Source: Orthonyx spaldingii (lineage: Eukaryota > Chordata > Aves > Passeriformes > Orthonychidae). Taken from it: DNA of 64,000 nucleotides. This document shows positions 39,277 through 54,200 of the stretch, in pieces (the first letter of the stretch is position 1; every line of letters starts with the position of its first letter). A program made the translations under genes and the position numbers. The stretch lies in the NCBI GenBank assembly GCA_013397795.1, contig VZTJ01002487.1:163076-227075 (forward strand), read 5' to 3'. Below the pieces are notes generated by a model. It was not told the DNA's origin, made no database searches, and saw only the letters and a list, made by a program, of their open reading frames with translations.

Positions 39277-42200
39277 TACTGACACTTGGCAACTGCAACT
39301 GGCTTGAAAGCCACTGAATCAAGATTTTTCAGTTTTGGAATTACCACACACATGGGTCCTGCAACAGAACACAGCACCTCCTGATTTTCTGTCTGGCAGG
39401 ATATTAAAAAGTTATTCCAGATCAACTGACACTATGTATGTATGCTGCACTATCCTTACCTCACGCACAGAACCATAACAACCTTATTATCAGGTGATGA
39501 AATGAAATTACTGTTGCTCCTTGAGTTTTAAAGTGGGATTTGTACCAAACACATACATGATCTATTTTTTTTATTCCCTAAATGCTCCAAAATGATTTTG
39601 GAAACACGAAAAATACAAAAAAACCCCTTACATTAAAATCCAATACCAAGAAATGGCATAGTCTTCAAAAATTTTCATTCCAACTGATCTTGCATCCAGG
39701 ACATTATTGATGCCACTGAGAAAAGACAAATCAAAGAAAAGGTTGCTTCATGTAGAAAAGGAGAATTTATTTAAACAACAAATAGGATCAGTGAAAGAAT
39801 TTTTCAGCTCCAGTTCTGCCACCGAGCCAACATCAATCACAGTTATAGCGAAGAAAAAAACTGCATAAGAATGTCTCTACAAGTCCTGAAAAAAAATTTA
39901 TTAAAAAGGTTTTATTGTCAGAATTGCTTATTATGTCACAAGACAAGTGTGTATTACCAATATCTGTAATGTATCAAGGGATAAACAGTTGTGACTCTAG
40001 AACTGCCAATAGCACAGAACTAGAAAGTGGGTCAGTGAAGCAACTTCATGGAACTGTTTTCCTGTCCTGCAGAGAGTTTGCCCATATAACTGTTTTCTGA
40101 AGAATAGCCCAATACATTACATTTTACCAAAAGCAGAAGCACTCTGATGAGGTGAGATGCCCAAAGTACTAGGCCAGCCCATGGTAGTGGAAAGGTCATC
40201 ACAGAACAGGATACCCAAGCCCATTAATGGCTGGCCTGAGTCCTGCAGCATGAGGATTGCATTTTGAACTTCATTTAACTTTCCTACCAAAACTAATCTT
40301 TGCTAGGAAAAACAAGAATGATATCAACAAATGACTGAGACAATCACACTAAAACTTTTTTCACTTTTTGCTCCTTTCTGCACACTACAGTGCTGGATTC
40401 CCTTAATGGAACTTTGGAAGTGCTCAGGTACAGAGAGAGCATTTACTACCAAGTCTTGCTTGGGTACCCTCAGTCATTTGCTACAACAGATTGTGGTTAT
40501 TTTTCCATTACTAAATTATTGCACAATCTCAGAATCCAACAAACACTGAAGAAGGGTAAAACCTACTTTGCAGCTTCCCTGAGATCAGTTACATTTCTCG
40601 TTTTCCCTCTTCCATCTTTGAATGTAGTCTGATTTGCCACGGTCAACACACCATTCTTCGTGGAGAAGTCTGGGAAGCATCTCTTCAGAACTATTCAAGA
40701 TATCAAAACAAAGCCTGCACATTACATTTCATGTCAAGCTCTGCTTTTATTGTGTGTGTTTTGTAACACATTTAAATAATTTCAGATTCACAGTCAATTG
40801 TTTTTCAACTGATTATCTAACAATATGTTGACTTTGACAAATTTTGGAAGAGCCATTACATTCAAGACTATGATTTTTATGCTCTGGGGCTTTTTGTCTA
40901 AGCTCAGGCAAGGTGGGATCATAGATTTCAACTGCAGATTCTAGGTCCTATCATATAACAACAGTACTGTATGTAGGAGTTTAAGAATTTGTAATAAATG
41001 TGGCACTTACTCTCTGTTAGTATCTGGGCAGCTTATAAAAACTGCATCTTCTCAAATATGTCATTTTAAGGTAATAATCAGACCAGCCCCCAGGGACAGA
41101 TTCAACTTGACTGGTCATGAATCATACTAGCACCCAAAACAATGCATAACAGCAACTGTCAGTTTCCTTATATGCCAAATGAGCTCCAGTACCAGCCACC
41201 TTCATCAGATATTCTTGCAGATGAAGCAATGAAAAAAAAGATGGAAACTACTGGTTAGAGAGAGGGAGGAGGAGATTATAAAAAAGTGAGAAAAGGAGAC
41301 ATTTTGCATACTCATTTATGCTGCCCTGTTCCTTGCTTCAAAACATCCTTGGTTTCATTCCAAAGAGAAGAACAGGTGAGTTCTCCTTCACAGCTGTACT
41401 TCATATAACCACTCAGGGCTTTCCTTATCAGATCCCAGAAATACCAATGACAGAGTTCAATATTCAGCCTGGTGTATCTCCTCCAGCAATTATTTTGACT
41501 AAATGATTAAGTAACATATCTTAGCATATATTTTCCTCCCTCTGTAATCTTTGCCCTTTGATGTAGTCTAAAAGAATGTAAGAGCTTCTTTGCAAATTAT
41601 TTTATGTCTTTTGCATCAGTACTTCAGTTTTCATACAAATTCATACTATGTTTCAAAACTTTAATCCATTTTCTCTTTTTAATGACCTGTACCTGGTTTA
41701 CATGATCCTTGCTTTAAAGTATGGCAAAGATAAACAGCAATTTCTTTTTTCCATAAGATTCTGGGTCAGTACTACACTCGTGCAGCTGAGATGAGCTCTG
41801 AAATCAGTGGTTATCTACTCAGAAACACTTGCTGACCATAGTGACATTTTTGGCCCTTTATTCCTCTGCATGCCCTGTGTAGCCAGCATTGCATTGAAAA
41901 GACAGCTGCATTGTAACTGGGCTGAAGTATCATTTGAAGTTCAACAGCTGGCCATATGATCCATCCAATATTTGTAGCATTTTCTTCATGTCAATGGCAT
42001 TGCTTGCCCTCGTTTTGGAAGGCACAGTTTCAGCTGAAGAGCTTTTGCTATCAGTGATGCAAGAGCAAGAAAGAGCTCAGCTTGACCTGATCACATGCTG
42101 AATGTTCCCAGATGACTGTTAGAAAAAATATTAATACTTTCAAATTAAATTGATTTATACTTCAAAACTGAATGGATGTCAATGTCAGATAATGAACAAC

Positions 42201-45200
42201 TCCTAGTGATGTTGCCACAAAAATACATTTCAGACTGGAGTTGTGCTTTAACATGAATGCTCACAATCTGCTAAGACGTGTGTAAGAAGTACAAGCACTC
42301 ACAAGGCCTGCTTGGAATGATCATCGAAGGACAATCTTCATCACGTAGGACTTGAGCAACAGACTAGAAAGGGGAAAAATAGGAATGTTGAATATATAGC
42401 AGTATAACTAGTGTTTTTTGTTTCTCACCCAGTCTGAGGGAATGCCCTAAACTGGGCTTTGTAGCCTCCTACCCAAATTTCACTGGTGGAACTGCAAGAT
42501 ACATTTATATCTAAGTGAGAATCCAAACTGTCACTGTGATTTGAGAAAAGACTGTTCTTCTTTTCTTTTCTAGTGAGAAAAAGAAAAGACCTTTGGATCA
42601 GCATCTAAACCAGAACTGACTGGGCAATTGTTCCTTGCCTACCCTTCACCTTTTCTCTTAAAGTAAGACTTTAACCCAATTAATACAGCTGAATTGCGAG
42701 GTGTTTTAGAGATGGGAGAAGCAATGCAGTACATTCAAGTACAAAATCAGTTACATGAAGGATAGATTAATTTTCTTAGCTAGATTTCTAAGAAGCTATA
42801 GATGACTTAAGAGCCTTAAGAATTGGTTTGAGGCACTCTGCTCTACTGCTGTGGTATCTAAGTACTAAAGAATACTGCTTGCCACAGTACTGCAACTACA
42901 TGAGTAGCTGCAGATAGCCTTTTAAGCAAATAGCAATCATTTGAAGAGTGGGGGATTTAGTGTGCATTCAAGACCTTCACCCTGGATTAAACAACTGTCA
43001 AATCACCTAAATGGGACATCTCTTTATATGCTGAAATAAGAATAATTCAAATCTTTGATTTAGCTCAGTAAAATCATGCATATTACATACTACTTGAAGA
43101 AAAAAAATGTACTTTATCATCTACTGATACATACACACCTTGCGAGGATTGTTAAAACCAGGTTTGCAGAACTGCCTGAAGTAATTCCACTGATCTGGTC
43201 TATATCTGTAGGAAGCCTGAACATCAATGTAGGTTGCAAACCTGTCTGGGCACTTTGAGACACAAAGCTGCAAGAAAAGAAAAAAGTAAGTAAAGATACA
43301 CTCTGGTTAGAGAAGGGTAAGGAAAGTCGGTGTAATGAAAAAGCAAGGAAAATGCCACTGCCTTCAGTAATGTTTACTGCAGCATTTAGAAAGGGACATA
43401 TGTTGTTCTTTTGATTCCCTAAATGAATACTTCTGGATTTCTTTGATAGAAAACACTTTGAAAGTGTGTCCTCCTCATATCTGGCATATCAAGCCCCTCT
43501 CTATGTCTTCGTAGGTTTTACACATCCTGGTAGATAAGAAGAGCTTTCAGTCTGTTGAAAAGAGTATTATTTATTCTTTTGGACAGCAAGAAAAAACCTG
43601 TCAGCTCCTCCTCTACATCTATCAGTAGCAGTGTATATGAGCAAGGTGATCTGACAGTTACTTTCACAGGTTACATGCAATTTGTTTCTACTACTTGTAT
43701 AAGGACAACTTTATTTAATGAAAGTCTCATTAAAATCGAAAGTCTCAGGTAATGTTCCATCCTTCTACACAACCTCTTCAGTCAAATACACCTCTACAAC
43801 TATTGTCAAGTGAAGTTAGGTGTAAATCACTCAAAAGTGACTTTTAACTGCTGACTAAAAATGGATCTCCCCTAGTTACAAAGCCAGGGAATGCCCATGT
43901 CAAGAACAAAGCTCACACGACTCAAGGTACAGCCATTATAAGCTGGATTTATGTGAGAAATCAAGTGAGGACTAGAGTTTATTGAATGCATCCACGGAGA
44001 AGTTGTGATTTAGGTTTAGGTTATGGAGAAATGGCTGCCTTGATAAACACACTCTGAAAGCTCTGCTGGTCACTGGAATCACACAAGTGGACAGACATTC
44101 TGACTCCTCAGCATTAAGACTGTGAGGTGGTTTGAATTTCATCAGCAAGTTTCAGTCTTTTATAGAAGGCAGTTTGTTTCCAAAGCTATGCTATCCAAAC
44201 ACCCTTTGCAAAGCTCTGCTGTCCAAGTACCAGAGAGACATCATGCATAAAACTGTCTTTTATGTCACAGGCATTCTGCCATATGTAATTTACCTAAAAG
44301 AATTTTGGGAAAAGATCTTGTACTAATCCTTGGAACATGGCAGATACTGCAAGAGCGTCTTTCTAGACAAGTATTTCAGTCCTGTGGACTACCCACAGGC
44401 CAAGAAACAAAGAAAGAAGAGTTTTGTCCTTGCTGGGGCAACAGGTGACTAACAAGTACACACTTTACTATAAACTGTTTGCCATATATGAGATAGACAA
44501 TGAAATGTGCTGTCTCTGGCTCTAATGGACTGTAATAACAGTTTTCAAATCCAGTCTTATTCAAGAACTGAAGCTCTTCTCATGGTAGTTCTTGAGGGTT
44601 TTTTCTCCTGCTATTTGTAGGGATAGGATGGGAATGAAGGACCCTGTTTGCAGTTCAAAAGAGAAATTATCAAACATTTCTTCAGCATTTTCCCAAAAGA
44701 CCAGAAACGTAACCATCTGCAGTAACAAACAGCATTTAAAAACATTCTTAGTTTTGGAGTTGTTGCATATTTGAAAATGAACAAAGTAACTACTCTGCTC
44801 CCAAAAACTCTCCTTCAACAAGTATTTCACCCTATTTGATTCATGGCCATAGCCAACTTGACCACAGCACCAGTCAAATGCCACACAATGACCTCATATT
44901 TCTGAACAGACTGAATTGTTCTAGTAAGAGAGTCTAAAGACTGCAGGGTAACAGTGTCAGTGACTGCATGCGGACAGATGGGGATCCCTGAATCAAATCT
45001 GCGGCTGATGGAGCACGTTTTCATTCTGACAGCAGCCAGCCAGTGTTAAGAGTGTCTTGCTCTTTTTTGTTGGAGATTTCCATGTTTATGGTCAGGAAAA
45101 TGGCCTTGTAAGAAAGATCAGGAGGGTAATTTTAATCCACACAAATGCAGTGATTGGGTTTATTTCACAACTTCATGAGGATTCACAGCACAACAAAGGG

Positions 45201-48200
45201 AGTACAAATTGTGTCATAAGGCAAGAATAAGCTTTCAAAATCTTTGCTTTTGAAAGTGCCATAGGCCCTAACCACATCTAGATACTCCTGTCACTGGCAA
45301 TATGTACAGTTTCTTGAACATGTCTAGCTTTAAAAGCCCTAGGTATCAATCAATATTTTCTGCATGCACTGAATACTACTGGATAGTTGTCTGTGATCAA
45401 TTCATAAGTAACAAGTTGCTGTATTCAAATCAGCAGATGTTTTTTGTCTACTCTTATCCAAAACACACAATCTTGTGCATTTCCATTTCATTTTTCTGAC
45501 CGTCACAGGCTACAGAGCCTGTGTGCTACAAGTCATCTATAAAACAATCATGTTATATTTTGAAGGGCATATACAACAATTTTTAAATCCAAACAAATAT
45601 ATGTCTCGTTGTTAAGCACCATGACTAAGATGCAGGGAAAATATTTTACCTCTACATTTTCACTCACCTGTGTTGTAGGGCACTGTAGGTTTATTAACAC
45701 TACGGGGCTGGCACATTTCAGAATGTTGAAGTAAAACAAAATGGTCTTGTTCCTATGGAAGTAGATATAAGAAAATTATCATCATAAATATAGGTGCTTA
45801 TACATCCTACCATTCCAAAATTTATAGCATACATTGATACTTAAATGCTATCACTGTGAACATCCATACTGCAAACACAAGACAAAAAAAAATCCCAAGC
45901 AGACCCTGAATGTTTCACACCAAGACATCTATGAAACCAGAAGTATTTTGAGTTTTCTGACAAGTTTTTTTCCGCAGCAAGATTTTAAACTGAAACAATT
46001 CATGTATCTGTAGTCCTGCCTCGCAAGGGTGAGGTCTGTAAAATAACCCTGCAAAACCACTACAGTCTCTGTGCCACGAACATCCTGTGTATGCACTGCA
46101 TGCAAACTCACCATCAGCAAATGCTTCACTATAAAAGTTGCCTAATTTTTGTTGATCAGAAAGTGGCACCAAAATCAATCAGAGGCTTCTTATGGTTGGA
46201 AACCAAAAGCAGTTGCCCAGAAAACAGAATGATAATAGCATCTACTAATAACACTGACAAGATCCCCCTTGATATAAATAAGGGTCAGTCTGTCAGTCCC
46301 ACATATTTGACATCTACTGGAACTTGGGGCCTTGTGGTAGCTCTCACTTCAGTCAGGATTTGTTGGAAACTGACAACCCCAAAATCTCTTGATTTAAAGA
46401 CTTGAGTTTTGAAGACAGCAAAATGTGCTGTTAATCTTTGCTATGTCAGAAATTTATCAGATAGCTCTAGTGAAGATAATACAGCAGTAGTCCTGCCCTT
46501 TTTAAACAAGACTTCAAAGCCAGCTAGTCAGGGTTATGCAGTGTCCCTGTAAGAAATAATGGTGCATATGCCCCCCTATGGACTATGAAGGACCACCAAA
46601 TTGACAGGAGAGATGGAGCACCTCTCCCATGAGGATGGCTGAGACAATTAGCATTGTTCAGTCTGGAGAACAGACTTCTTCGGGGGTGACCTAACTGTGG
46701 CTGTCCAGTACCTCAAGGGAGCCTACAAAAAAAGATGGAGAGAGGCTAATTACAAGGGTCTGGAGTGACAGGACAAGGGGGAATGGCTTCCCACTGACAG
46801 AGTAGGTTTAGATGCGCTATTGGGAAGAAATTCTTGGGTGTGAGGGTGGTGAGGCCCTGGCACAGGTTGCCCACAGAAGCTGTGGCTGCCCCATCCCTGG
46901 AAGTGTTCAAGGTCAGGTTGAACAGAGCAACCCGGTCTAGTGGAAGGCGTCCTGGGCCATGGTACGAGGTTTGTAATGAGATGAGCTTTAAGGTCCCTTC
47001 CAACTCAGGCTATTCTATGATTCTGTGATGTGCAAGCGACCTCCCAAAGCAGTGTTTGAGCCCCCACTGACCTTCACCATGGCAATACAGCTCAGTGTGA
47101 GTTCTGCCTTGTGAGCAGGATGGCAGTATTAACAATGAAGGGTGCTTCGGCTAACAAGGCTGCCCCTCTTCTATCTGTCCTGCTTCAACACCAGTCCTGC
47201 TTCAACACCAGTCCTGCTTCTACATCTCATTGCATCCCCCAGTCCAGGACATATCCTCTGCTCTCCCACCATCATGTGACTTCCACCAATTGCTGAATAT
47301 GGCTATGCCTTCAAAGCCATTATATAGCACCACTGCACATTCAGGCTCCTTTTAAGACTGGGATGAACTCAACTGCCTGACATTTTACATGGTTAACTTG
47401 TTTTCACTGAGCTATATTCTGTTATGCAGTGTTTAAGAAAAGATGCATCCTGGCAAAACCAATTCACTACCATTGGTTGCTATTTCTTTAAATTAGTAGA
47501 ATACAATTTTGGACTGAAATGTCATCGTTCCTTAATAGTTTCTTGATGGTATTTATGATCTGTGAGCTGCTCAAAACCATGAATGAAGTATTTTTTTTCT
47601 TAGCCCCCTTGCCGGTATTGACAGCAGAAAAGAAAGTTTAAGCATATACATAACACACAAAAACAGCCACTGAGAATTAGGTCTGTATTCTGTATAATGA
47701 AACTGTGTTGTATTTCACTAGTACATTATACTCTGTAGAAGGCAAAACAAGTTTAGAGATTACATGGCAACTAATGGACAGAATACAAAAAGACATGAAG
47801 AGGTCTAACAGAGACTTTCATGATGATACAAAAAGAATTCATTTGACTGCACGGCATTCACTGAAGTTCAAACGGGTTTTTGCATAAGTTGTGTGTTGGC
47901 TTGGTTTCTAGCGTGTCTTTTCTACTCCTCAGTGAGACTGTTGAAAATACTTGTTACAAGGACAAGATTCAAAACATGAAGACTGTGATTACTTTCCAAG
48001 AAAAATGTTTCAGAACCTTGGGGACTTTGAAAAACCATAGTTCTGGATTAGCCTTTCACATTGCTTACTTTCAGGGATTCTGAAAAACAACGGTATTGAT
48101 GAAAGCCTCACAAGCACATCCACAGCTCCACTCCTGGAACTGGAGGGACTCATTCAGAAGGATGTCCTGGCCTACTGCATTCTCCCTTTTCCAGTAGGTT

Positions 48201-51200
48201 GTATTATGTGTCCTCTGGTTTATATTTTTATAAGAATCTTCTCAATGTACCAAATAAATGCCAAAATGCAGTCTCAGAAGCTGTATTATTCTCCAGCAAT
48301 CCTATATAGGGAGGTCATCTGTATATACAAACTGAAAACCACAGTGTAAGAAATAACTAAAGGGAAGACTCGAGTGACAAAGAGAAAGAGGTAACAGGAG
48401 TGAATGGTAAGAATCAGAGAGAAGCACCTGGCTTCACATCACACAGGATACTGAAGCTGTGTGTATCAGACTGTCAAAGCCATCCAATTCCTCCTACTGG
48501 CAACAGAGGGGACAACGGCAAATTGGCAGTGAGACGGGGAGCCGAGAAGGGGTGCAGTGAGGGGAACACACACCATGACTTTTTCTCCTTGTTTTTCCTC
48601 TTCAGAAAGTTTGACTCTCCAACAATTGCTGTGAAGAATAGTCAGAAGGTGGAACAGGTTTTCTTTCATTAGCCTGTTTCCTCTGTAAAAAAACTTGGAG
48701 GGGATATATAGTCCTAGCTGTACTTCTGTTCCAGTCCCTACCTCACGCTCCTTCCCCTTCTGAACTGCCCTTTGGACAGTGGCTTCCTCATTTTTTTCCA
48801 CAGAAAACTAAATGGGGAAAGAAAGAAGCAGTAAAGAGTTGTTATCAAACACTAGCATAGCATCCAGCTTCTTGACAGTGACAAGAGCATAAAGGGTGCC
48901 TAAAACTTACCTTCTGAAAGGAAGAAGGTGCGTGAAAAAGCAAATATTTTTTAAAATTCTGTTTCATAAACCACTTTTTACGAAAGCTGAAACCAGATTT
49001 TCAGAGAAAACATTGATGCAACATCTTTCTTCCCTGAGTAGGTATTTTCATGTGTAAGTACTCTGTTGGTATCAACTAATTAATTTAATTCTTCATTTTA
49101 AATTTATTCTTCAATTTAAATTCAAAATTTAAAAAGACTGGACAACAGAGATAAGTAAATAGAGCCATTTGGCCCTATTTACCTCCTGTTTATCCAAGGA
49201 GGGTGTGGTTACAGTTGCCCATCTCCCAGACTACTCAGTCTCCTCTATATTGGCACCGGATAAGCACCAGAAAAAAAACCAAGAGCCTTTCACTACGGAC
49301 TTTTCTGTTATTTGGTGCATGTTGAGAAAAACTATAAACCAGGCTACAATGCTTTAGGACTACTCTTATCCCAAGGTGGGTGAAGAATTACTCAACAGGT
49401 TATCAATTACCCAAACTTTGGCAGTTAGAAGCTGTGCCAGCTAGTCACTTTCTATGCAACTGCTGACACAATCTTTAAGTTATATTGATACCTTATAAAA
49501 AATATTCTCTAAATGACACAAACAACTGCATTACAGTAATAATTTGGATCTGGATTTGCACTGCGCAACTAATATATTTCTGAACTTTATTTGGAATAAA
49601 TATAGTAAGAGTGTCACTGTTTCTTTGACAGAGAGATTTGAAACCTCACATCTTATTCACAGTGAACAAGTAATAAAGGTATGTGAATGTGAATGGATTT
49701 AGTACTCACTCATTGAGGGTATCTTTCTGACCACAGAACTGCCCATAGCTGTCAGTTGGATAAATCACTTTCCTGGGGTCCCCGTGCACCCAAGCTGCAA
49801 AATATACAATACCTCTTAGCATTTTAGTCAAGTGTACACAGTTAATGATTAAAACTAGCTAGCATGAAAATGTATCACTTCTAAAGTACCACCTTATACT
49901 TTGCTGATCGCCACTGAAGAGTACTGATTAGTAGATTTCCTAATGAAAAACTAAAAATGCAAAGCACAGTAAACTGAACTAAGATATGGATTAATCTGTA
50001 ACAAAGCAATCCAGTTCACTTTTACCTCTGGGGCACACATATCTGGGTGCTATACAAAATATGATGTCATAGACTTACAAAATAATGGTTATTACAAGAA
50101 GAAAGAAGAGGAGCTAACTATGTAGACAAATCTGAGTGTTCACAGACAGTGACAATGGCATTGATGGGAACCTTCCACTGCCCCATGTTGCTCCAAGCAC
50201 CCTCCAGCCTGACTTGAACACTTCCAGGGATGGGGCACCCACAGCTTCTCTGGGCAATCTGCGCCAAGGCCTCACCACCCTCACAGGGAAGAACTTCTTC
50301 CTAATACCCAATCTAACTCTGCCCTCTGTCAGTTTAGAAGCCATTTCCCCTTGTCCTGCCACTCCATGTCCTTGTGCCAAGTCCCTCTCCAGCTCTCTTT
50401 AGGCACTTGCAGGGGCTCTAAGGTCTCCCCGCAGCCTTTCCTTCTCCGTGCTGAACAACCCCAACTTCTCAGCCTGCCTCCACAGCAGAGGTGCTCCAGT
50501 TCTCAGAGCATGTCCATGGTCTCCTCTGGCCTTGCTCCAACAGGTCCGTATCCTTTGTGTGCTGGGCGCCCCAGAGCTGGATACAGGACTGCAGATGGGG
50601 TCTGACAAGAGCAGAGCAGAGGGGCAGAATCCCCTCCTTTGACCTGCTGTCCACACTCCTTTCAACACTGCCCAGGATACGTTTGGTTTTCTGGGCTGCA
50701 AGTGTACATGGCTGGCCCATGACCAAACTCTCATTAATCAGCATTGCCAATTCCTCCTCCTCAGGGCTGGTCTCAACCCAAACTGTTTTTCTCTAGCTTT
50801 TGCTGCCTGAAATTTTCCATCACAGTTACTTTATCATTGTAAACTTATTAAACTACATCATTTTTTTGAACACACTTAATTTTGAGGTTTTTTTTAAATC
50901 AGTAAACACATGGCTTTGAATTTCTCCCTAATCACCTGCAGGAAAGCAGCTCTTCAGAGAAAGACCTGGGGACCCTGGGGGACAATAAGCTGTCCCTGAG
51001 CCAGGATTTATGCTGGAGCCAAGAGGCTAATGGGATCCTGGGGTGCTTCAGGAAGAGCATTGCCAGCAGATGAGGGAGGTGATCCTGCCCCTCTGCTCAG
51101 TCCTGTGAGGCACATCTGGAGTGCTGTGTCCAGGTCTGGGCTCATCAGGACAAGAGGGACATGGAGCTCCTGGAGTGGGTTCAGCAGAGGCTGTGGAGAT

Positions 51201-54200
51201 GATGAGGGGACTGGAGGACTTCCCTGCCCAGGAAAGGCTGAGGGAGCTGGGGCTGTTCAGCCTCGAGAGGAGACACAGCTGAGAGGGACCCTCAGCTGTC
51301 TATCAGTGTCTGCAGGGAGCGGGCAGAGCATGGACCAAACTCTGCTCTGTGATACCCAGCAATGGCATAAGATGTAATGGGCAGAAACTGATGCCCAGGA
51401 AGTTCCACCTGAACACGAGGAAGAACTTCTTCTGTGTGCAGTGATCGCGCACTCGAACAGATCGTCCAGAGAGGGTGTGGAGTCTCCCTCACTGGAGATA
51501 CTCCAGAACCATCTGGACACAATCCTGTGCCATATGCTCTGGGGTGACCCTTCTGAGCAGGGACGTTGGACCAGATGACCCACTGTGGTCCCTTCCAGCC
51601 TTACCCAGTCTGTGATTCTGTGAATTAGAATAGATACTGAAAGTTAATTCATTATTTGCTTCTACGAAAGGCTTTATTTATTGATTGGCAAGCTTTGCAC
51701 AAAGTATAAGCAAAAGGGACATTTAAATTAAAAATTCTACATTCACAAAGCTGTTTCCCCTCTATATGAAAAGGCATTACTATACCTGTATTTACTTACC
51801 CACAACCCCTAATGCAATGTAACCCAGAATGACAACTATGAAGATCACACAGCAAATAATGTCCGTGCAGTGCCTAGGGGCAAGAAGAAACACTTTTTAA
51901 AAATAAGGTGTTTAATATGGCCCTTCAAAACCACTAATTGTCATAGGGTATTTTAACAACTGAATAAGATGTCTGCACTAGCACTTTGCAGAAGTTTTAG
52001 TCACAAACTCATGTTTGATGTGTAAGGTCCTGTTTTTGCAGCAAGACCAGTAAATAAATGTGTATGCTTTTTTCACTGTAGACAAGAACATATTGAGGAA
52101 CAGATTTAAATCTTGTTGAAACAAGTAATACCTTACAATATGGAACCCACGGGATCACTTATATAATAAGTGATCATATAAGTGACAAAACATACTACAG
52201 GACATCTGCCTCAGAACTGACATTTTTAGCATCTGCCATTCTTTCTGTTTTCCAATCTACGTTTCCTCTTACAGAGAAACATTTATAACATAAAAGAGAT
52301 AAAGAGAGAAGATTTTTTAAACAGTTGGAGAACTTGAAATGTGTTTCCAAGTGTGGAAAGGAAGGAAAAATCCTGTACACTTCTCTGGAGAGGCACAGCT
52401 TTATCATCTCACTGAAATGTACTTTTGGTGAGGCCGAGGTGGTACAGGATTCAAGGTCAATGTATATGACAGTAATCTAAGATAGGACTACTGCTCAAAA
52501 CTGAAGAAGTGATGCTAAAACAATGCTTCTCCTTTTCTCATCCTCCATTCAGGAGCAGTTCTGACACTGCTCAAGCTTGGCTCTCTCTCCCACTAGAGCC
52601 ATTTTTAAGAGTATAATATTTAATTCAAGATGTCTCAGGAGAAATATGGCACCATAAATACTTTAATTACAACTCCTATAGTCTCAAAAACCTCTTCCAG
52701 CTAAATTCTCACAGGTCTCATTTTATGATACCTAAATGCAATTAAAGGTTACATCCATTTGTGCTAAAGGTCCCTTTTAAAGTTTTGCAGAGCCAGAGTA
52801 CCCATAAACACTTTACTGGAACGCAGAACTTTATGTTCTTTGTAATACACAAATTTTTGTACAACACCTAGTAAAACTTTCTGGTGCCAAACACTGTGGT
52901 TATGTAAGTATTAAAAAAGAAAAAAAAAGTACCTAAATCTTTTGAGTGGCTTCAGAAAATTTTGAAGCAATTCATAGAGACTAATTGATATTCATACAAA
53001 ATAACTGCTTATTTTACTAGATATTACCCTGGCTCCATTTAACATCACTATTAACTTGTAGCTCATTTTCATGGAGATCATTATATTAACTCATAAAAAC
53101 AAGGCTCCATGAGAGAGGAAAAAAGTAAAAACCTTTTAAATTAATAAATTAAAATAACTCTGTAAAGACACAAGGTTATATGGTGAAAATTCTGAGAGTT
53201 TCTGCAGTTGAAGGAATGGGAAAGACAAGAATTGCCTCTTCCTGAACAGGAGATATTGGAAGCTTATGCTTATTACTAAAACTTAATCAGAAATTATGCA
53301 GTCGTTTTTGATTTCCACCATCTCTCAGAAACACACTGGCTTCTTGGCTTCTCTTGCTGTGTTACATGTGACAATGATCATCTCGTTCCAACCTTGTGCC
53401 ATGGGCAGGGACACCTTCCACTAGGCCAGGTTGCTCCAAGTCCTGTCCAACCTGGCCTTAGCTTAGACTTAAAATATTATACACTAGATTTTGTCTCATA
53501 TGAATTCAATTAAACTGCTCATATGGTATGAGGTGTAAGGAAGGTATACATCTCCAATTCAGACTGACAGGGAACAACAGAAGCTTCTGTTTTCTAGAAC
53601 GTTGTCTACCAAAACTCCTGCTACATCATTTTGAGCTGAGAAATTGCAGAGCTACTGGTTCAACCTATAAGCTTACTCACTTGGTGGATATGATACATAA
53701 AACCTTTTAAGCATTTTCTGGTAGTAATGCACATGGATGAACATTTCATAACATCTCTGAGCCATAATTTAAGTTCATTTCTACACACAGTGCACACAAA
53801 GTCTCAATGGCAGTATCATAAAGATACTTCACAAGTTAGGATGGACTCCCTAAACAAGTATTTCTATTTATTTCTAAAATTATTAGCTTTCACAAAGGAA
53901 GAAATACATCCTGCACAGACAAGAACAGTGTGTGTGTTCAAATGACAGTAGGACAAGGCTGCAGTGTCCCTCTCTGTCATAAATTTTCTCATGAGAATGA
54001 TGAAACTGAAATAACCTGTGGTTCTCTAATTTATTCTTCTCAGTAAGGACAGTAAATGCTAGTTTAGAACTTAGCTCTCCACATCTGGAAAAACACTGAA
54101 AATTTGCCCATGATTAAAAGTTGGACTTGATGATCTTGGAGGTATTTTCCAACCTTAATGATTCTATTATTTCCTTAGGTGCTTTGTGAGCAATTTTACT

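Larger units (their letters stand above)
36925..39631 (-). other. SLC44A5: SLC44A5 intron 9
   Basis: Holds the ATAAT pentanucleotide array (37571-37650) and a TA-rich microsatellite (39221-39274). No transposon recognised. Confidence 0.75.
45753..49709 (-). other. SLC44A5: SLC44A5 intron 4
   Basis: Contains a CR1 copy (46601-47029) and a 17-bp tandem repeat (47177-47220). The remainder is unique-looking, with an AT-rich palindromic-looking stretch at 49075-49135. Confidence 0.7.
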
